Position numbers and translations under genes: made by a program. The notes under the pieces were generated by a model, which made no database searches, was not told the origin of the DNA, and saw nothing but the letters and a program-made list of their open reading frames with translations. 64,000 nucleotides of DNA from UBA2231 sp964415175 (GTDB lineage Bacteria > Elusimicrobiota > Elusimicrobia > Elusimicrobiales > UBA9959): contig CAYPYG010000015.1 of NCBI GenBank assembly GCA_964415175.1, positions 1 to 64,000 of the forward strand, in the 5' to 3' direction. Positions 40,020 to 48,610 of the stretch are shown piece by piece (within the stretch, counting starts at the first letter, position 1; each line of letters starts with the position of its first letter).

Positions 40020-40496
40020 ATGATGAAGCAACAGGATTCCGCAACCCTCGCCTCGCTGCTGTCCCCGGACAATATCTTTTACCTGGAAGGGAATTACGAC
40101 CGGCCCGGTCTGGTCGCTCTCCTGGCCTCCAAACTGCATCCGCGGGTGGCCTCCGTGATAGACGAGAAGGCTCTTGTGGCCCGCCTCAACGAGGTGGAAA
40201 AGCTCAATAATGTGCTGGAGACCGGCCTTTACATACCGCACGCCAAGCTGCCGGACCTCCCCGATTTCCAGGCCGCCATGGCCGTGATCCCCGCCGGCCT
40301 CAAAGACCCCGCTTCCCCCTACGCGGTACGGGCCGCCATACTGCTGCTCTCCCCCGGCAAGCCGGCTTTTTTCCAGCGGCACCTGAACATGCTGGCCTCC
40401 ATGGCCCGCACCTTCCAGGCCCCGTTCATAGACAAGCTCTGCTCCCTGCGCTCGTCCGCGGAAGCCGCGGCCCTGTTCTCCCCGGTCGAGCCCTGA
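40020..40496 (+). CDS. PTS EIIA-like (fructose/Ntr-type) domain protein
   Basis: A 158-residue stand-alone EIIA-2 domain. The phosphorylatable histidine is His74 in GLYIPHAKLPDLPDF. The surrounding sequence (NNVLETGLYIPHA) fits the family pattern in which an active-site His follows a short strand. No EIIB, EIIC, HPr or EI gene is nearby, so it more likely serves signalling, as EIIA-Ntr does, than sugar uptake. It precedes an APC permease by 90 bases. Start codons ATG 40020 and 40023 are both possible. Confidence 0.8.
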   Translation: MMKQQDSATLASLLSPDNIFYLEGNYDRPGLVALLASKLHPRVASVIDEKALVARLNEVEKLNNVLETGLYIPHAKLPDLPDFQAAMAVIPAGLKDPASPYAVRAAILLLSPGKPAFFQRHLNMLASMARTFQAPFIDKLCSLRSSAEAAALFSPVEP

Positions 40497-40505
40497 GCCC
40501 GGGTC

Positions 40506-40535
40506 TTCCGCGGCGCAGTCCATTAAATATATAAT
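40506..40535 (+). promoter_or_regulatory. Possible promoter of the APC permease gene
   Basis: A perfect -10 box TATAAT (40530-40535) is preceded by a poor -35 (TTCCGC) at 18 bases. The leader of about 45 bases has no Shine-Dalgarno before ATG 40587. Confidence 0.4.
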
Positions 40536-40586
40536 ATCACCTGTTATCCGCGCGGGGGCAATTCCCGCCGCCGCGGGTCCCGAACA

Positions 40587-42602
40587 ATGAACCCTCCCCC
40601 TTCTTCCGGCAGGCCTTCGCTCAAAAAGGTCTTCGTCCTCAGCACCGCGATGCTGAGCTTCATCTCCTTCTGGAAAGCCGCCGCCATAGTGCTGTGCGAC
40701 TTCGGTTCCAGCGCCTACTATTCCGGCGGCATCGCCATGAACGCCTACGGCCCGGCCTTCCCGTGGTTCGTCATGGGCGTCATGCTCTTCGCGGGCGTGA
40801 TGCTGGCGGTGTACGTGGAGTCCTGCTCGATGTTCGTCCGCGGCGGCGTCTACGTGGTGGTGCGCCACGCGATGGGCAAGTTCCTGGCCAAGATCGCGGT
40901 CTCATCCCTGGTATTCGATTACGTGCTGACCGGACCCATAAGCGCTATAAGCGCCGGTCTCTACATCTCCTACCTGACCAAGAGCCTGCTCGGCATGGCC
41001 GGCGTGCAGCTCGATTTCTCCCCCAACCTGCTGGCCGTCGTCTTCGGCGTGGCCGTCATAGCCTATTTCTGGAAGGAGAACATAAAGGGCGTCAAGGAAT
41101 CCGCCGACACCAACGTCAGGATAGTCCTGTTCGTCGCGGTCATAGCCGTGATACTGCTGCTCTGGTCCATCCTGACCGTCTATCTCCGCGGTTTCACTCT
41201 TCCCCCGTTCAAGCTGGAGTTCAGTGAGGAGGCCCTCGGCTGGTCCAGGCACATCTCCTGGCTCAAACCCGTGGGCATGATAGGCGTCTTCATGGCCTTC
41301 GGCCACTCCATCCTGGCGCTCAGCGGCCTGGAGAGCATGGCGCAAGTCTACCGCGAGATCGAGGACCCCAAGGTCCCCAACCTGAAGCGCACGGCCGTCA
41401 TCGTTTTCATCTTCAGCGTGATGTTCACGGGCGTTCTCACTTTCCTCTCTTCCATGATCATCCCCGGCGACCTGATAGCGGGCGAGTACTCCGAGAACCT
41501 GCTCAGCGGCCTGGCGCTTCACCTGCACGGCCCTTACCTGGCCCGCCTCGCGCTGCAGGTCCTGGTGGTCATTTCGGGCGGCCTGATACTGATGGGCGCC
41601 GTCAACACCTCTTTTGTAGGGGCCAACGGCATACTCAACCGCGTCGCCGAGGACGGCATCCTGCACGACTGGTTCCGCCGTCTCCACCCGAAGTACGGCA
41701 CCACTTCCAGGATCATCACGATGGTGGCCGCGCTGCAGATCGTCATCATCCTGGTCTCGCGCGGCGACATCTTCCTCCTGGGCCAGGCCTACGCTTTCGG
41801 CGTGCTCTGGAGCCTGGTTTTCGACACCCTTTCGCTGATCGTGCTGCGCTTCAAGGATACCGAGTTCGAGCGCGAATGGATGTTCCCCCTCAACATAAAA
41901 GTGAAGCGCTACCAGGTCCCCGTCGGGCTGATGGCGGTACTGGCCGTGCTGCTGATAACGGGCTGCCTGAACCTCGTCACCAAGCCCACCGCCACCATAG
42001 CCGGCGTTATCTTCACGGCGGTGTTCTTCACCATCTTCCAGGTCTCCGAGAAGATGAACGAGAAGAAGGCCACGCTGCACGTGGAGGACGAGGAGGCGGA
42101 GGAGAAGCTCAATCTCAAGAGCGAGGCGGACATCAATACCATACTCCCGGAACTCGACAAGCCCGACCGCATCCTGGTGCCGGCCCGCAATCCCGACAAT
42201 CTGGTGCATCTCAAGCATATCCTGGAGACGGTGGACGACGAAAAAACGGATATTATCGTGCTTTCGGCGAAAGTAGCCAAGGCGATGGAATTCGGTCGTG
42301 AGGAGACTCCCGTCACCGACGAGGACAGGGACCTTTTCCGCAACGTGGTGCTGCTGGCCGAGAAATACGGCAAGACGGTCAAGCCGATGCTGGTCTTCTC
42401 CAACGATCCCTTCCTTTCCATCGCCCAGGTGGCCCGCGACGCGCGGGTCTCCGAGATAGTGATGGGCGTCTCCGGCTCCGTCGGCGCCGAAGTGCAGCTG
42501 GAAAAGCTCGCCATGGCCTGGGGCATGCTGCAGAAGGAGGACGGCCTCCAGGTGACCGCCAGGATCGTCTGGCAGGGCCGCGAGCTGACCTACAAACTTT
42601 GA
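40587..42602 (+). CDS. APC-family amino-acid permease with C-terminal UspA-like domain
   Basis: A 671-residue protein. About twelve helices of the amino acid-polyamine-organocation family occupy residues 1-490; the first unwound helix region reads DFGSSAYYSGGIAMNAYGPA. A soluble tail follows from about 520 (PDRILVPARNPDNLVHLKHI, then FSNDPFLSIAQVARDARVSE and EIVMGVSGSVGAE), which resembles a universal stress protein (UspA) fold that may bind nucleotide and gate transport. The substrate is unknown. The fusion occurs in several APC subfamilies. The upstream EIIA-like gene could regulate it. Confidence 0.85.
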   Translation: MNPPPSSGRPSLKKVFVLSTAMLSFISFWKAAAIVLCDFGSSAYYSGGIAMNAYGPAFPWFVMGVMLFAGVMLAVYVESCSMFVRGGVYVVVRHAMGKFLAKIAVSSLVFDYVLTGPISAISAGLYISYLTKSLLGMAGVQLDFSPNLLAVVFGVAVIAYFWKENIKGVKESADTNVRIVLFVAVIAVILLLWSILTVYLRGFTLPPFKLEFSEEALGWSRHISWLKPVGMIGVFMAFGHSILALSGLESMAQVYREIEDPKVPNLKRTAVIVFIFSVMFTGVLTFLSSMIIPGDLIAGEYSENLLSGLALHLHGPYLARLALQVLVVISGGLILMGAVNTSFVGANGILNRVAEDGILHDWFRRLHPKYGTTSRIITMVAALQIVIILVSRGDIFLLGQAYAFGVLWSLVFDTLSLIVLRFKDTEFEREWMFPLNIKVKRYQVPVGLMAVLAVLLITGCLNLVTKPTATIAGVIFTAVFFTIFQVSEKMNEKKATLHVEDEEAEEKLNLKSEADINTILPELDKPDRILVPARNPDNLVHLKHILETVDDEKTDIIVLSAKVAKAMEFGREETPVTDEDRDLFRNVVLLAEKYGKTVKPMLVFSNDPFLSIAQVARDARVSEIVMGVSGSVGAEVQLEKLAMAWGMLQKEDGLQVTARIVWQGRELTYKL

Positions 42603-42611
42603 GGTAAAATT

Positions 42612-43178
42612 ATGGCGATACGACGCATCTGCAAGTACGGCGAGAAGATACTTTCTAAAAAGACGAAGACGGCGGATTTCAAGGCGCTCAAGCCGTCGCT
42701 CGCGGCGCTGCTGGCCGACATGTTCGATACGATGGACATCGTCGGCGGGGCGGGCCTGGCCGCCAACCAGATCGGCCTGGACCTGCGGCTGGCGGTCATA
42801 AAGGTGACGCGCGAGGAGGACGAGGTTCGCGTCGTCATCATAAACCCGGAGATCGCCTCCGGTTCGGACCCGGTGGAAGAGGACGAGGGCTGCCTGTCCT
42901 TCCCGGGACTTTTCGCCAAAATAAAACGTTTCTCCAAAGTGAAGGTGCGCGCCCTCAATGAAAAGGGCGTGCCGGTGGAGATCACGGCCGAGGGCCTGCT
43001 GGCCAAGGCGCTGCAGCACGAGATAGACCATCTCGACGGCGTGCTCTTCATCGACCACCTGCCCGTCATGTCCCGTCTCAAGCTCAAGCCCGTGCTCATG
43101 CGCCTCAAGCGCCAGTGGAAGAAGACCGACGAGAGCCGCATGGTCCGGCGGCCCTCGGGCGGGAGAACGGCGAAATGA
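42612..43178 (+). CDS. def: Peptide deformylase
   Basis: A 188-residue enzyme with the three deformylase motifs: GGAGLAANQIG (residues 45-55), EGCLSFP (Cys94, metal ligand) and QHEIDHLDG (His136, Glu137, His140). It removes the formyl group from nascent N-terminal methionine. The GAGLAANQIG version differs by a single residue from the common GxGLAAxQ. Its C-terminal tail is basic (RLKRQWKKTDESRMVRRP). It is translationally coupled (ATGA) to fmt, which makes the formyl-Met-tRNA, so the pair forms one functional unit. Confidence 0.97.
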   Translation: MAIRRICKYGEKILSKKTKTADFKALKPSLAALLADMFDTMDIVGGAGLAANQIGLDLRLAVIKVTREEDEVRVVIINPEIASGSDPVEEDEGCLSFPGLFAKIKRFSKVKVRALNEKGVPVEITAEGLLAKALQHEIDHLDGVLFIDHLPVMSRLKLKPVLMRLKRQWKKTDESRMVRRPSGGRTAK

Positions 43179-44149
43179 GGAGCGGTCCCAGGCTGGTTTT
43201 CCTGGGTACGCCCTCCGTCGCCTGTCCCTTCCTGGAAGCGCTGGTCTCGGCCGGTTTCGACATCGCGGGCGTCATAGCCCAGCCGGACCGGCCCGTCGGG
43301 CGCGGCATGAAGCTCTGCTGCCCTCCCGTCAAGGATTCCGCGCTCGCCCACAAGCTCCGCGTCCTCCAGCCCGGCTCCGGCGCGGAGCTGCGCGAGGCCG
43401 TGGCGGAATTCAAGCCGGACCTCGGCGTCGTGGTGGCCTATGGCCGCCTCATAACGAAAGAAGTGCTCGCCCTTCCCCCGCTGGGTTTCATAAATCTGCA
43501 TTTTTCGCTGCTGCCTAAATACCGCGGCGCCGCCCCGGTACAGTGGACGCTTCTGAACGGCGAAAAGGAGACGGGGGTCACGGTGTTCCGCCTCGACGAG
43601 GGGATGGACACCGGCCCCGTCGTCGCCTCCGCGCGCACGCCGGTGGGACCGGACGAGGACGCTCCCGCGCTTTTCGCCAGGCTGACGGAGCTGGGCCGGG
43701 GCCTGCTGGTCTCCGCCGTCCGCGACATGGCCGAAGGCCGCGCCGGTTTCGTTCCGCAGGCCGGGGAGCCTTCGCAGGCCCCCAAGATAAAGCCCGCGCT
43801 CTCTTTCCTGTCCCCTTCCATGACGGCCGCCGAGGCCTTCAACAGGGTGAGGGGTCTGGCCTGCGGGCCCCGCGCCAGGTTCCTGACGCCGGGAGGTCCG
43901 GTCGTGCAGGTCATGAAGGCCTCGCTGCCGGCCGGCGCCCCCGCCGGCGGTCCGCCCGGCTCCGTCGTCCGCGTTGAGGCCGGGAAAGGTTTTTTTGTAA
44001 GATTCAGCGACGGGAGCCTGTTCTTCGAGGAGCTTAAACCCGAAGGAAGGAAGGCCGTCGGGGCGGCGGATTTCCTCAACGGCGCGCGGCTCGGTCCCGG
44101 CGACGCCCTGCTGGCCGCGCCGCAGGCCGGGGAAGGTCTGGAAAAATGA
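43175..44149 (+). CDS. fmt: Methionyl-tRNA formyltransferase
   Basis: A 324-residue protein starting at ATG 43175 (overlap ATGA with def). An upstream in-frame extension inside def is not used. The formyltransferase domain has RLVFLGTPSVACPFLEAL, the catalytic INLHFSLLPKYRGAAPVQW (Asn-x-His) and VTVFRLDEGMDTGPV (Asp). A C-terminal OB-like domain follows (about 210-310). It formylates initiator Met-tRNA. It is followed, again with ATGA overlap, by the PASTA protein. Confidence 0.95.
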   Translation: MRSGPRLVFLGTPSVACPFLEALVSAGFDIAGVIAQPDRPVGRGMKLCCPPVKDSALAHKLRVLQPGSGAELREAVAEFKPDLGVVVAYGRLITKEVLALPPLGFINLHFSLLPKYRGAAPVQWTLLNGEKETGVTVFRLDEGMDTGPVVASARTPVGPDEDAPALFARLTELGRGLLVSAVRDMAEGRAGFVPQAGEPSQAPKIKPALSFLSPSMTAAEAFNRVRGLACGPRARFLTPGGPVVQVMKASLPAGAPAGGPPGSVVRVEAGKGFFVRFSDGSLFFEELKPEGRKAVGAADFLNGARLGPGDALLAAPQAGEGLEK

Positions 44150-45144
44150 AAAAGGTCATCGAGAACATAAAGAGAGTGCAGGAGGACATCCCGATAAACT
44201 TCGTCTTCGCGGCGAAGATCGGTTCGCTGGCCCTTTTCGTCTTCCTGCTCACTTATTTCTCCTTCTCCTGGACGATGCGGACCGTCGTCCACCACCGCAA
44301 GGAGGTCATCGTGCCCGACATCAAGGGCAGGTCCTCCGTCAGCGCGCTGCAGTTGCTCTCCGAGAGCGACCTGGCGATGCGCATAGGCGGTTACGAGTTC
44401 AACGAGGGCGTGCCGATAGCCACCGTGCTGCGCCAGCACCCCGCCGCCGGCACCACCGTGCGCGAGGGCAAGATCGTGACCGTGGTCTTCAGCCAGGGCG
44501 GCGAATCGGTCTTCGTGCCCAACCTGGTGGGGCTGCCGCTGCGCAACGCGGAGCTCTTCCTGCGCCAGCGCCAGCTGCTGCTGGGCGAGGTCAGCGAGTC
44601 CTACTCGCTCAAGGCCGACAAGGGCACCGTGCTTTCGCAGGACCCCAGGCCGGAGACCAGCGTCGGCAAGAGCAAGATGGTCAACGTCGTGGTCTCGGCC
44701 GGGAACCCCCCTTCGGGCATCAACCTGATGCCGGACTTCAGGCAGAAGAAGGCGGACGACGCCTACGCCTGGGCCTCGGTCTCCGGCCTCGCCATCAATA
44801 TCCTCGAGGACGAAACCTCGCTGTTCCCGCGCGGCACCATCATAGACCAGACCCCGCCGCCGGACACCGTGGTCTCGCAGGAGAGCCGCATCAGCCTCAC
44901 GGTCAGCGCGCGCTCCGTCTCGGCCGAGCCCGAGCTGGAGTACCATGTCCGCTACGACGCCCCCCAGAGCGGCGTGCAGCGCCACATCCGGATAGTTTCC
45001 GTCAGCAAGTCGGGCGACAAGGAGGTCTTCAACGGCCTGCGCGACCCCGGCTCCAAGATAGACCTCACGATACCATTCGGCAGCGCCGACAAGATCCGCA
45101 TCTTCGTCAACGGCATCCTGGTCGAAGAGCGGCCCGTAAAATGA
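44146..45144 (+). CDS. PASTA-domain membrane protein without kinase domain
   Basis: A 332-residue protein with one N-terminal membrane helix (KIGSLALFVFLLTYFSFSWT) and three consecutive PASTA domains (about residues 50-115, 117-185 and 187-260; for example VPDIKGRSSVSALQLLSESD and VPNLVGLPLRNAELFLRQRQ). A C-terminal beta-rich domain of about 70 residues follows (VRYDAPQSGVQRHIRIVSVS). PASTA domains bind uncrosslinked peptidoglycan and usually sit on Ser/Thr kinases or PBPs. Here the kinase part is missing. It is embedded in the def-fmt-rpe operon and overlaps rpe by four bases. Confidence 0.9.
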   Translation: MKKVIENIKRVQEDIPINFVFAAKIGSLALFVFLLTYFSFSWTMRTVVHHRKEVIVPDIKGRSSVSALQLLSESDLAMRIGGYEFNEGVPIATVLRQHPAAGTTVREGKIVTVVFSQGGESVFVPNLVGLPLRNAELFLRQRQLLLGEVSESYSLKADKGTVLSQDPRPETSVGKSKMVNVVVSAGNPPSGINLMPDFRQKKADDAYAWASVSGLAINILEDETSLFPRGTIIDQTPPPDTVVSQESRISLTVSARSVSAEPELEYHVRYDAPQSGVQRHIRIVSVSKSGDKEVFNGLRDPGSKIDLTIPFGSADKIRIFVNGILVEERPVK

Positions 45145-45818
45145 GCTTCCCCCTGCCCGACGGCCGCGTGGCCGTGGTCCCGTCGGTGCTGTCGGCCGAC
45201 TTCACGCGCCTCGGCGCCGAACTCGCCCGCGTACGGAAGCACTCCGACTGGGTGCAGCTCGACGTCATGGACGGGCGGTTCGTCCCCAATATCAGCTTCG
45301 GGCCGCACGTCGGCGCGGCGGTGGCCCGCGCCTCCGGCCTGCCGGTGGACGCCCACCTCATGGTGGAGCGGCCGGGCGGTCTCGTGGAGGCCTTCGCCCG
45401 TTCCGGCTGCGGCCTGATAACCGTCCATTACGAGTCGCGCGGCGCCCTCGCGGCCATACGCGCCGTGAAGAAGCTCGGCCTGAAGGCCGGGCTGGCCGTG
45501 AAGCCCCGCACGCCGCTGGCCGGCCCGCTGCGGCTGCTGCCGCTGCTCGACCTCTTTCTCGTCATGACCGTGGAACCCGGTTTCGGCGGACAGAAGTTCA
45601 TCGAGGCCATGCTCCCGCGCATAAAGGCCGTCCGCGCGGCGATAAACGGGTCCGGCCGTCCGGTCTGGCTCCAGGTCGACGGCGGCGTCAACGCGGAGAC
45701 CGCGCCCCGGGCCGTAAGGGCGGGCGCGGATTCGCTGGTCGCCGGCAGCGCTTTGTTTTCCGCCGCCAATCTTGTAAAATTTACCCGCGCGCTCAGAGGG
45801 AGCCGCAGGGGGCGGTGA
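45141..45818 (+). CDS. rpe: Ribulose-phosphate 3-epimerase
   Basis: A 225-residue TIM-barrel enzyme. Family motifs are VVPSVLSADFTRLGAEL, WVQLDVMDGRFVPNISFG, DAHLMVE, MTVEPGFGGQKFI and VDGGVNAETA. It interconverts ribulose-5-phosphate and xylulose-5-phosphate in the pentose phosphate pathway. It overlaps the PASTA gene by four bases and ends one base before the response regulator start. Confidence 0.95.
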   Translation: MSFPLPDGRVAVVPSVLSADFTRLGAELARVRKHSDWVQLDVMDGRFVPNISFGPHVGAAVARASGLPVDAHLMVERPGGLVEAFARSGCGLITVHYESRGALAAIRAVKKLGLKAGLAVKPRTPLAGPLRLLPLLDLFLVMTVEPGFGGQKFIEAMLPRIKAVRAAINGSGRPVWLQVDGGVNAETAPRAVRAGADSLVAGSALFSAANLVKFTRALRGSRRGR

Positions 45819-45819
45819 G

Positions 45820-46191
45820 ATGGCCAAGAAGATCCTGATAATCGACGACGAGCCCATGATCGTGAAAGTGCTCGGCCTCCGCTTCGAGCAGTCCGGCTAC
45901 GAGGTCGTTTCCGCTTTCAACGGCGAGGAAGGTCTCGAGGCCGTCAGGAAAGAGAAGCCGGACCTGATCCTGTTGGACATCGGCATCCCCATCATAGACG
46001 GCAACACCCTCTGCGAGCTCATCAAGAACGACAAGGACCTCGGGCACATCCCTATAATAATGCTGACCGGCAAGAAACTGGTCGGCGACATGGAAGACGC
46101 TTTCAAGGCCGGCGCCAACATCTACGTCAACAAGCCCTACGACTGGCACCGGCTGCTGGAGCACGTCAAAAAACTGGCCGGGCCCGCCTGA
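45820..46191 (+). CDS. Single-domain response regulator receiver
   Basis: A 123-residue CheY-like receiver without output domain. The phosphoacceptor is Asp53 in LLDIGIP; the acid pocket is IIDDEP (Asp9, Asp10); Thr83 (MLTGKK) and Lys105 (VNKPYD) complete the active site. No histidine kinase is adjacent. It sits at the end of the def-fmt-PASTA-rpe run, one base after rpe. Confidence 0.92.
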   Translation: MAKKILIIDDEPMIVKVLGLRFEQSGYEVVSAFNGEEGLEAVRKEKPDLILLDIGIPIIDGNTLCELIKNDKDLGHIPIIMLTGKKLVGDMEDAFKAGANIYVNKPYDWHRLLEHVKKLAGPA

Positions 46192-46203
46192 AACCCGGGG
46201 CCC

Positions 46204-46233
46204 TTTCGCGGAATATCCGGAATATAATATAAT
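46204..46233 (+). promoter_or_regulatory. Probable promoter of the rpsP operon
   Basis: A perfect TATAAT (46228-46233) has TTTCGC (46204-46209) 18 bases upstream. A second overlapping TATAAT lies at 46223-46228. The roughly 68-base leader contains a GC-rich hairpin (CGCGG-T-CCC / GGGCCGCG) and a strong AGGAGGAG before rpsP, so expression may be regulated at the leader. Confidence 0.55.
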
Positions 46234-46302
46234 AACAGGCCGCGGTCCCTGCGGGCCGCGCGTTCTTCACGATTTCTCAAACGCAGACCCAGGAGGAGTA
46301 TT

Positions 46303-46566
46303 ATGGCAGTAGTTTTAAGGCTTCAGAGGTTCGGCAAGCGGGTGCAGCCCCATTACCGCGTGGTGGTCATCGAGAGCAACCGCGGTCCCCACGGCAAGCC
46401 GCTGGAGATCATCGGGCACTACAATCCCAAGGCCGACAAGGACAAGGAGAAGATCACCCTCGATATCTCCAGGACCGACCGCTGGCTCAAGAACGGCGCC
46501 AAGCCGTCCCAGACCGTCGGCAGCCTGATAAACAAGGCCCGCAAGCTCGTCGAGCCCCAGGCCTGA
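46303..46566 (+). CDS. rpsP: 30S ribosomal protein S16
   Basis: An 87-residue protein with the S16 signature (VVLRLQRFGKRVQPHYRVVV, then GKPLEIIGHYNPK and RTDRWLKNGAKPSQTVGSL). It is preceded by a strong AGGAGGAG Shine-Dalgarno. It heads the classical rpsP-trmD-rplS ribosomal operon. Confidence 0.97.
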   Translation: MAVVLRLQRFGKRVQPHYRVVVIESNRGPHGKPLEIIGHYNPKADKDKEKITLDISRTDRWLKNGAKPSQTVGSLINKARKLVEPQA

Positions 46567-46587
46567 TACCCGTAAGGGAGACTGGAT

Positions 46588-46815
46588 ATGAAAGAACTGG
46601 TCACTTACATGGTGAACGCGCTGGTCGACGACAACCAGGGCGTGAAGCTCTCGATGGCGGAGGACGGCGGCGTGGTGCGTTTCAGGCTCAGCGTTTCCTC
46701 GTCCGACAGGGGCAAGGTCATAGGCCGGGAGGGCCGCACCATCAAGGCGATGCGCTCCCTGCTGCAGGCCGCGGCCGAGAAAGAGGGCAAGAAAGTTTTT
46801 CTCGACATAGTGTGA
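46588..46815 (+). CDS. khpA: KH-domain RNA-binding protein KhpA (YlqC-like)
   Basis: A 75-residue single KH domain. The GxxG loop is IGREGRTIKAMRSLL. It is the usual partner in rpsP operons of many bacteria. KhpA proteins bind RNA, often with KhpB/Jag, and affect ribosome and cell-division regulation. It starts after GGGAG, 21 bases downstream of rpsP, and ends four bases before trmD. Confidence 0.92.
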   Translation: MKELVTYMVNALVDDNQGVKLSMAEDGGVVRFRLSVSSSDRGKVIGREGRTIKAMRSLLQAAAEKEGKKVFLDIV

Positions 46816-46819
46816 ACCG

Positions 46820-47482
46820 ATGAGGGTCGACGTGGTCACCCTCTTCCCGGAGCTGGTGGACGGCCCCCTCTCCGGCAGCATAGTCGGCAGGGCCCGCGCC
46901 GGCGGGATCCTCGAACTGGGTTTCTCCAACCCGAGGGATTTCGCGGAGGACAGGCACCGCACGGTGGACGACAGGCCGTACGGCGGCGGTCCCGGGATGC
47001 TGATGATGGCCGAGCCGCTGTACCAGGCCGTCAAAAAAGTGAAGAAGCGCGGTTCCAGGGTGATCTTCCTCACCCCGCGCGGGCGGAAGTTCGACCAGCG
47101 GCTGGCCCGCGAGCTCTCTAAGGAAAAGCGCCTGGTGCTCGTCTGCGGGCACTACGAAGGAGTGGACGAAAGGGTCCATTCCATGGCGGACGACGAGATC
47201 TCCCTGGGCGATTTCGTCCTGACCGGAGGCGAGCCGGCCGCGGTGGCGGTGATAGACGCGCTGACGCGGCTGCTGCCGGGAACGCTGAAGAAGTCCGACG
47301 CGACCGAGAAGGAGTCCTTCACCGGTCCGCTGCTGGAGGCGCCGCAGTACACCAGGCCCGCGGTCTGGCGGGGCAAAAAGGTGCCGGCGGTGCTGACGAG
47401 CGGCGACCACGCGGCGATAGAGGCCTGGAGGGCGAAAGAAGCCCTGCGGCTGACGAAGAAGAACAGACCCGATCTACTTTAA
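46820..47482 (+). CDS. trmD: tRNA (guanine-N1-)-methyltransferase
   Basis: A 220-residue SPOUT methyltransferase. Recognisable parts are MRVDVVTLFPELVDGPL, DDRPYGGGPGMLMMAEPL and the trefoil knot LVLVCGHYEGVDERV with EISLGDFVLTGGEPAA. It methylates G37 at N1 in tRNAs with CCN anticodons, preventing frameshifts. rimM, normally between khpA and trmD, is absent here: khpA is followed directly by trmD with a four-base gap. Confidence 0.96.
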   Translation: MRVDVVTLFPELVDGPLSGSIVGRARAGGILELGFSNPRDFAEDRHRTVDDRPYGGGPGMLMMAEPLYQAVKKVKKRGSRVIFLTPRGRKFDQRLARELSKEKRLVLVCGHYEGVDERVHSMADDEISLGDFVLTGGEPAAVAVIDALTRLLPGTLKKSDATEKESFTGPLLEAPQYTRPAVWRGKKVPAVLTSGDHAAIEAWRAKEALRLTKKNRPDLL

Positions 47483-47494
47483 ACTGGAGGAAGT

Positions 47495-47908
47495 ATGGAA
47501 CAACTGCAGAAACACCTCGGACTGAAACCCGGCAAGTTCGAGTTCAGGGCCGGCGACACGGTCAAGGTCCACACGAAGGTCGTGGAAGGCGACAGCGAAC
47601 GCATCCAGATCTTCGACGGGACCGTGATCTCCCGCCGCGGCAGCGGCATCGCCGAGACCTTCACCGTCCGCAAGATCTCCTACGGCGTGGGCGTGGAGCG
47701 GGTCTTCCCGATACACTCCCCCCGCATCGACAGGATCGAGCTGGTCAAGTCGGGCAAGGTCCGCAGGGCCAAGATCTATTACCTGCGCGAGCTCTCCGGA
47801 AAGGCGGCCAGGCTGGCCGAACTGAAGGACGAGAACGGTCAGGCCGCGGAGACCGCGGCACCCGCCCCGGCCCCGGCTCCGGCCGCCCAGCCCGAAGCCC
47901 AGAAGTAA
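47495..47908 (+). CDS. rplS: 50S ribosomal protein L19 with Ala/Pro extension
   Basis: A 137-residue protein with the L19 core (FRAGDTVKVHTKVVEGDSER, IQIFDGTVISRRGSGIAETF, TVRKISYGVGVERVFPIHSP). The C-terminal 25 residues (AAETAAPAPAPAPAAQPEAQ) are an Ala/Pro-rich tail not found in typical L19. It ends the ribosomal operon, before an intrinsic terminator. Confidence 0.96.
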   Translation: MEQLQKHLGLKPGKFEFRAGDTVKVHTKVVEGDSERIQIFDGTVISRRGSGIAETFTVRKISYGVGVERVFPIHSPRIDRIELVKSGKVRRAKIYYLRELSGKAARLAELKDENGQAAETAAPAPAPAPAAQPEAQK

Positions 47909-47917
47909 GCGGCTTCC

Positions 47918-47954
47918 CCCGTCCCCCCGCCGAACCGGGGGGACGGGCTTTTTT
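47918..47954 (+). terminator. Intrinsic terminator after rplS
   Basis: A perfect 12-bp stem CCCGTCCCCCCG / CGGGGGGACGGG with loop CCGAAC is followed by C-T6. The rnhB start lies only 23 bases further, so rnhB is probably expressed by readthrough or from an undetected promoter within this region. Confidence 0.92.
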
Positions 47955-47977
47955 GTCCACTCAACGGAAGGTTGCGT

Positions 47978-48610
47978 TTGCCACTGGCCGGATTCGACCT
48001 CTCCCTCTCCCAAGCCTGCGGCGGCAAGCCCGTCATAGGCGTGGATGAAGCCGGCCGCGGACCGCTGGCCGGCCCGGTCACCGCCTGCGCCGCCCTGGTC
48101 CCCCCCGGCGCCTCCGCCCTGCTCTCCGGAGTCGACGACAGCAAGAAGCTCACTCCCGCCCGCCGTGAAAAGGCCTTTGCGCGCATGTCCGGGGCCGGCG
48201 TGCTGTTCGGCTTCGGCTACGCGCTGCACTCCGAGATAGACGCCTCCGACATACTTTCGGCGACCTTTCTGGCCATGCGCCGGGCGCTGGAGCGCCTCTC
48301 CGCGGCCGCGGGCCGGCCGCTCTCCGATTTCATCGTCGCCGTCGACGGCCCCATGAAGATACGCGGTCTCGACGCCGACCAGCGCGCGGTGATCGGCGGG
48401 GACGGCAAGTCGCTGGCCATAGCCTGCGCCAGCGTGCGCGCCAAGGTCCTGCGCGACAGGTGGATGGCCCGCCTCGACGGGCTTTACCCCGGCTATGGTT
48501 TCGCCGGCCACAAGGGCTACGGCAGCGCCGCCCACCTGGCCGCCATACGCGAGAAGGGCCCCTCGCCGGTGCACAGGCTGAGCTTCGCCCCGCTCAAGGT
48601 CCCCGCGTGA
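47978..48610 (+). CDS. rnhB: Ribonuclease HII
   Basis: About 210 residues. Catalytic motifs are VIGVDEAGRGPLAGPV (Asp-Glu), GVDDSKKLTPARRE and FIVAVDGPMKI, with a later Asp and His region (GFAGHKGYG). It removes RNA from RNA/DNA hybrids and misincorporated ribonucleotides. The start is ambiguous: TTG 47978 lies six bases after GGAAGG and is preferred over TTG 47972, which would be only adjacent to it. The stop overlaps the GTG of yraN. Confidence 0.93.
   Translation: MPLAGFDLSLSQACGGKPVIGVDEAGRGPLAGPVTACAALVPPGASALLSGVDDSKKLTPARREKAFARMSGAGVLFGFGYALHSEIDASDILSATFLAMRRALERLSAAAGRPLSDFIVAVDGPMKIRGLDADQRAVIGGDGKSLAIACASVRAKVLRDRWMARLDGLYPGYGFAGHKGYGSAAHLAAIREKGPSPVHRLSFAPLKVPA

Noticed and set aside
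39987..40023. Divergent promoter between the kinase-like and EIIA-like genes
   Set aside because: TATCAT and TATGAT-like hexamers exist, but with no -35 at a proper distance; the support is too weak to list.
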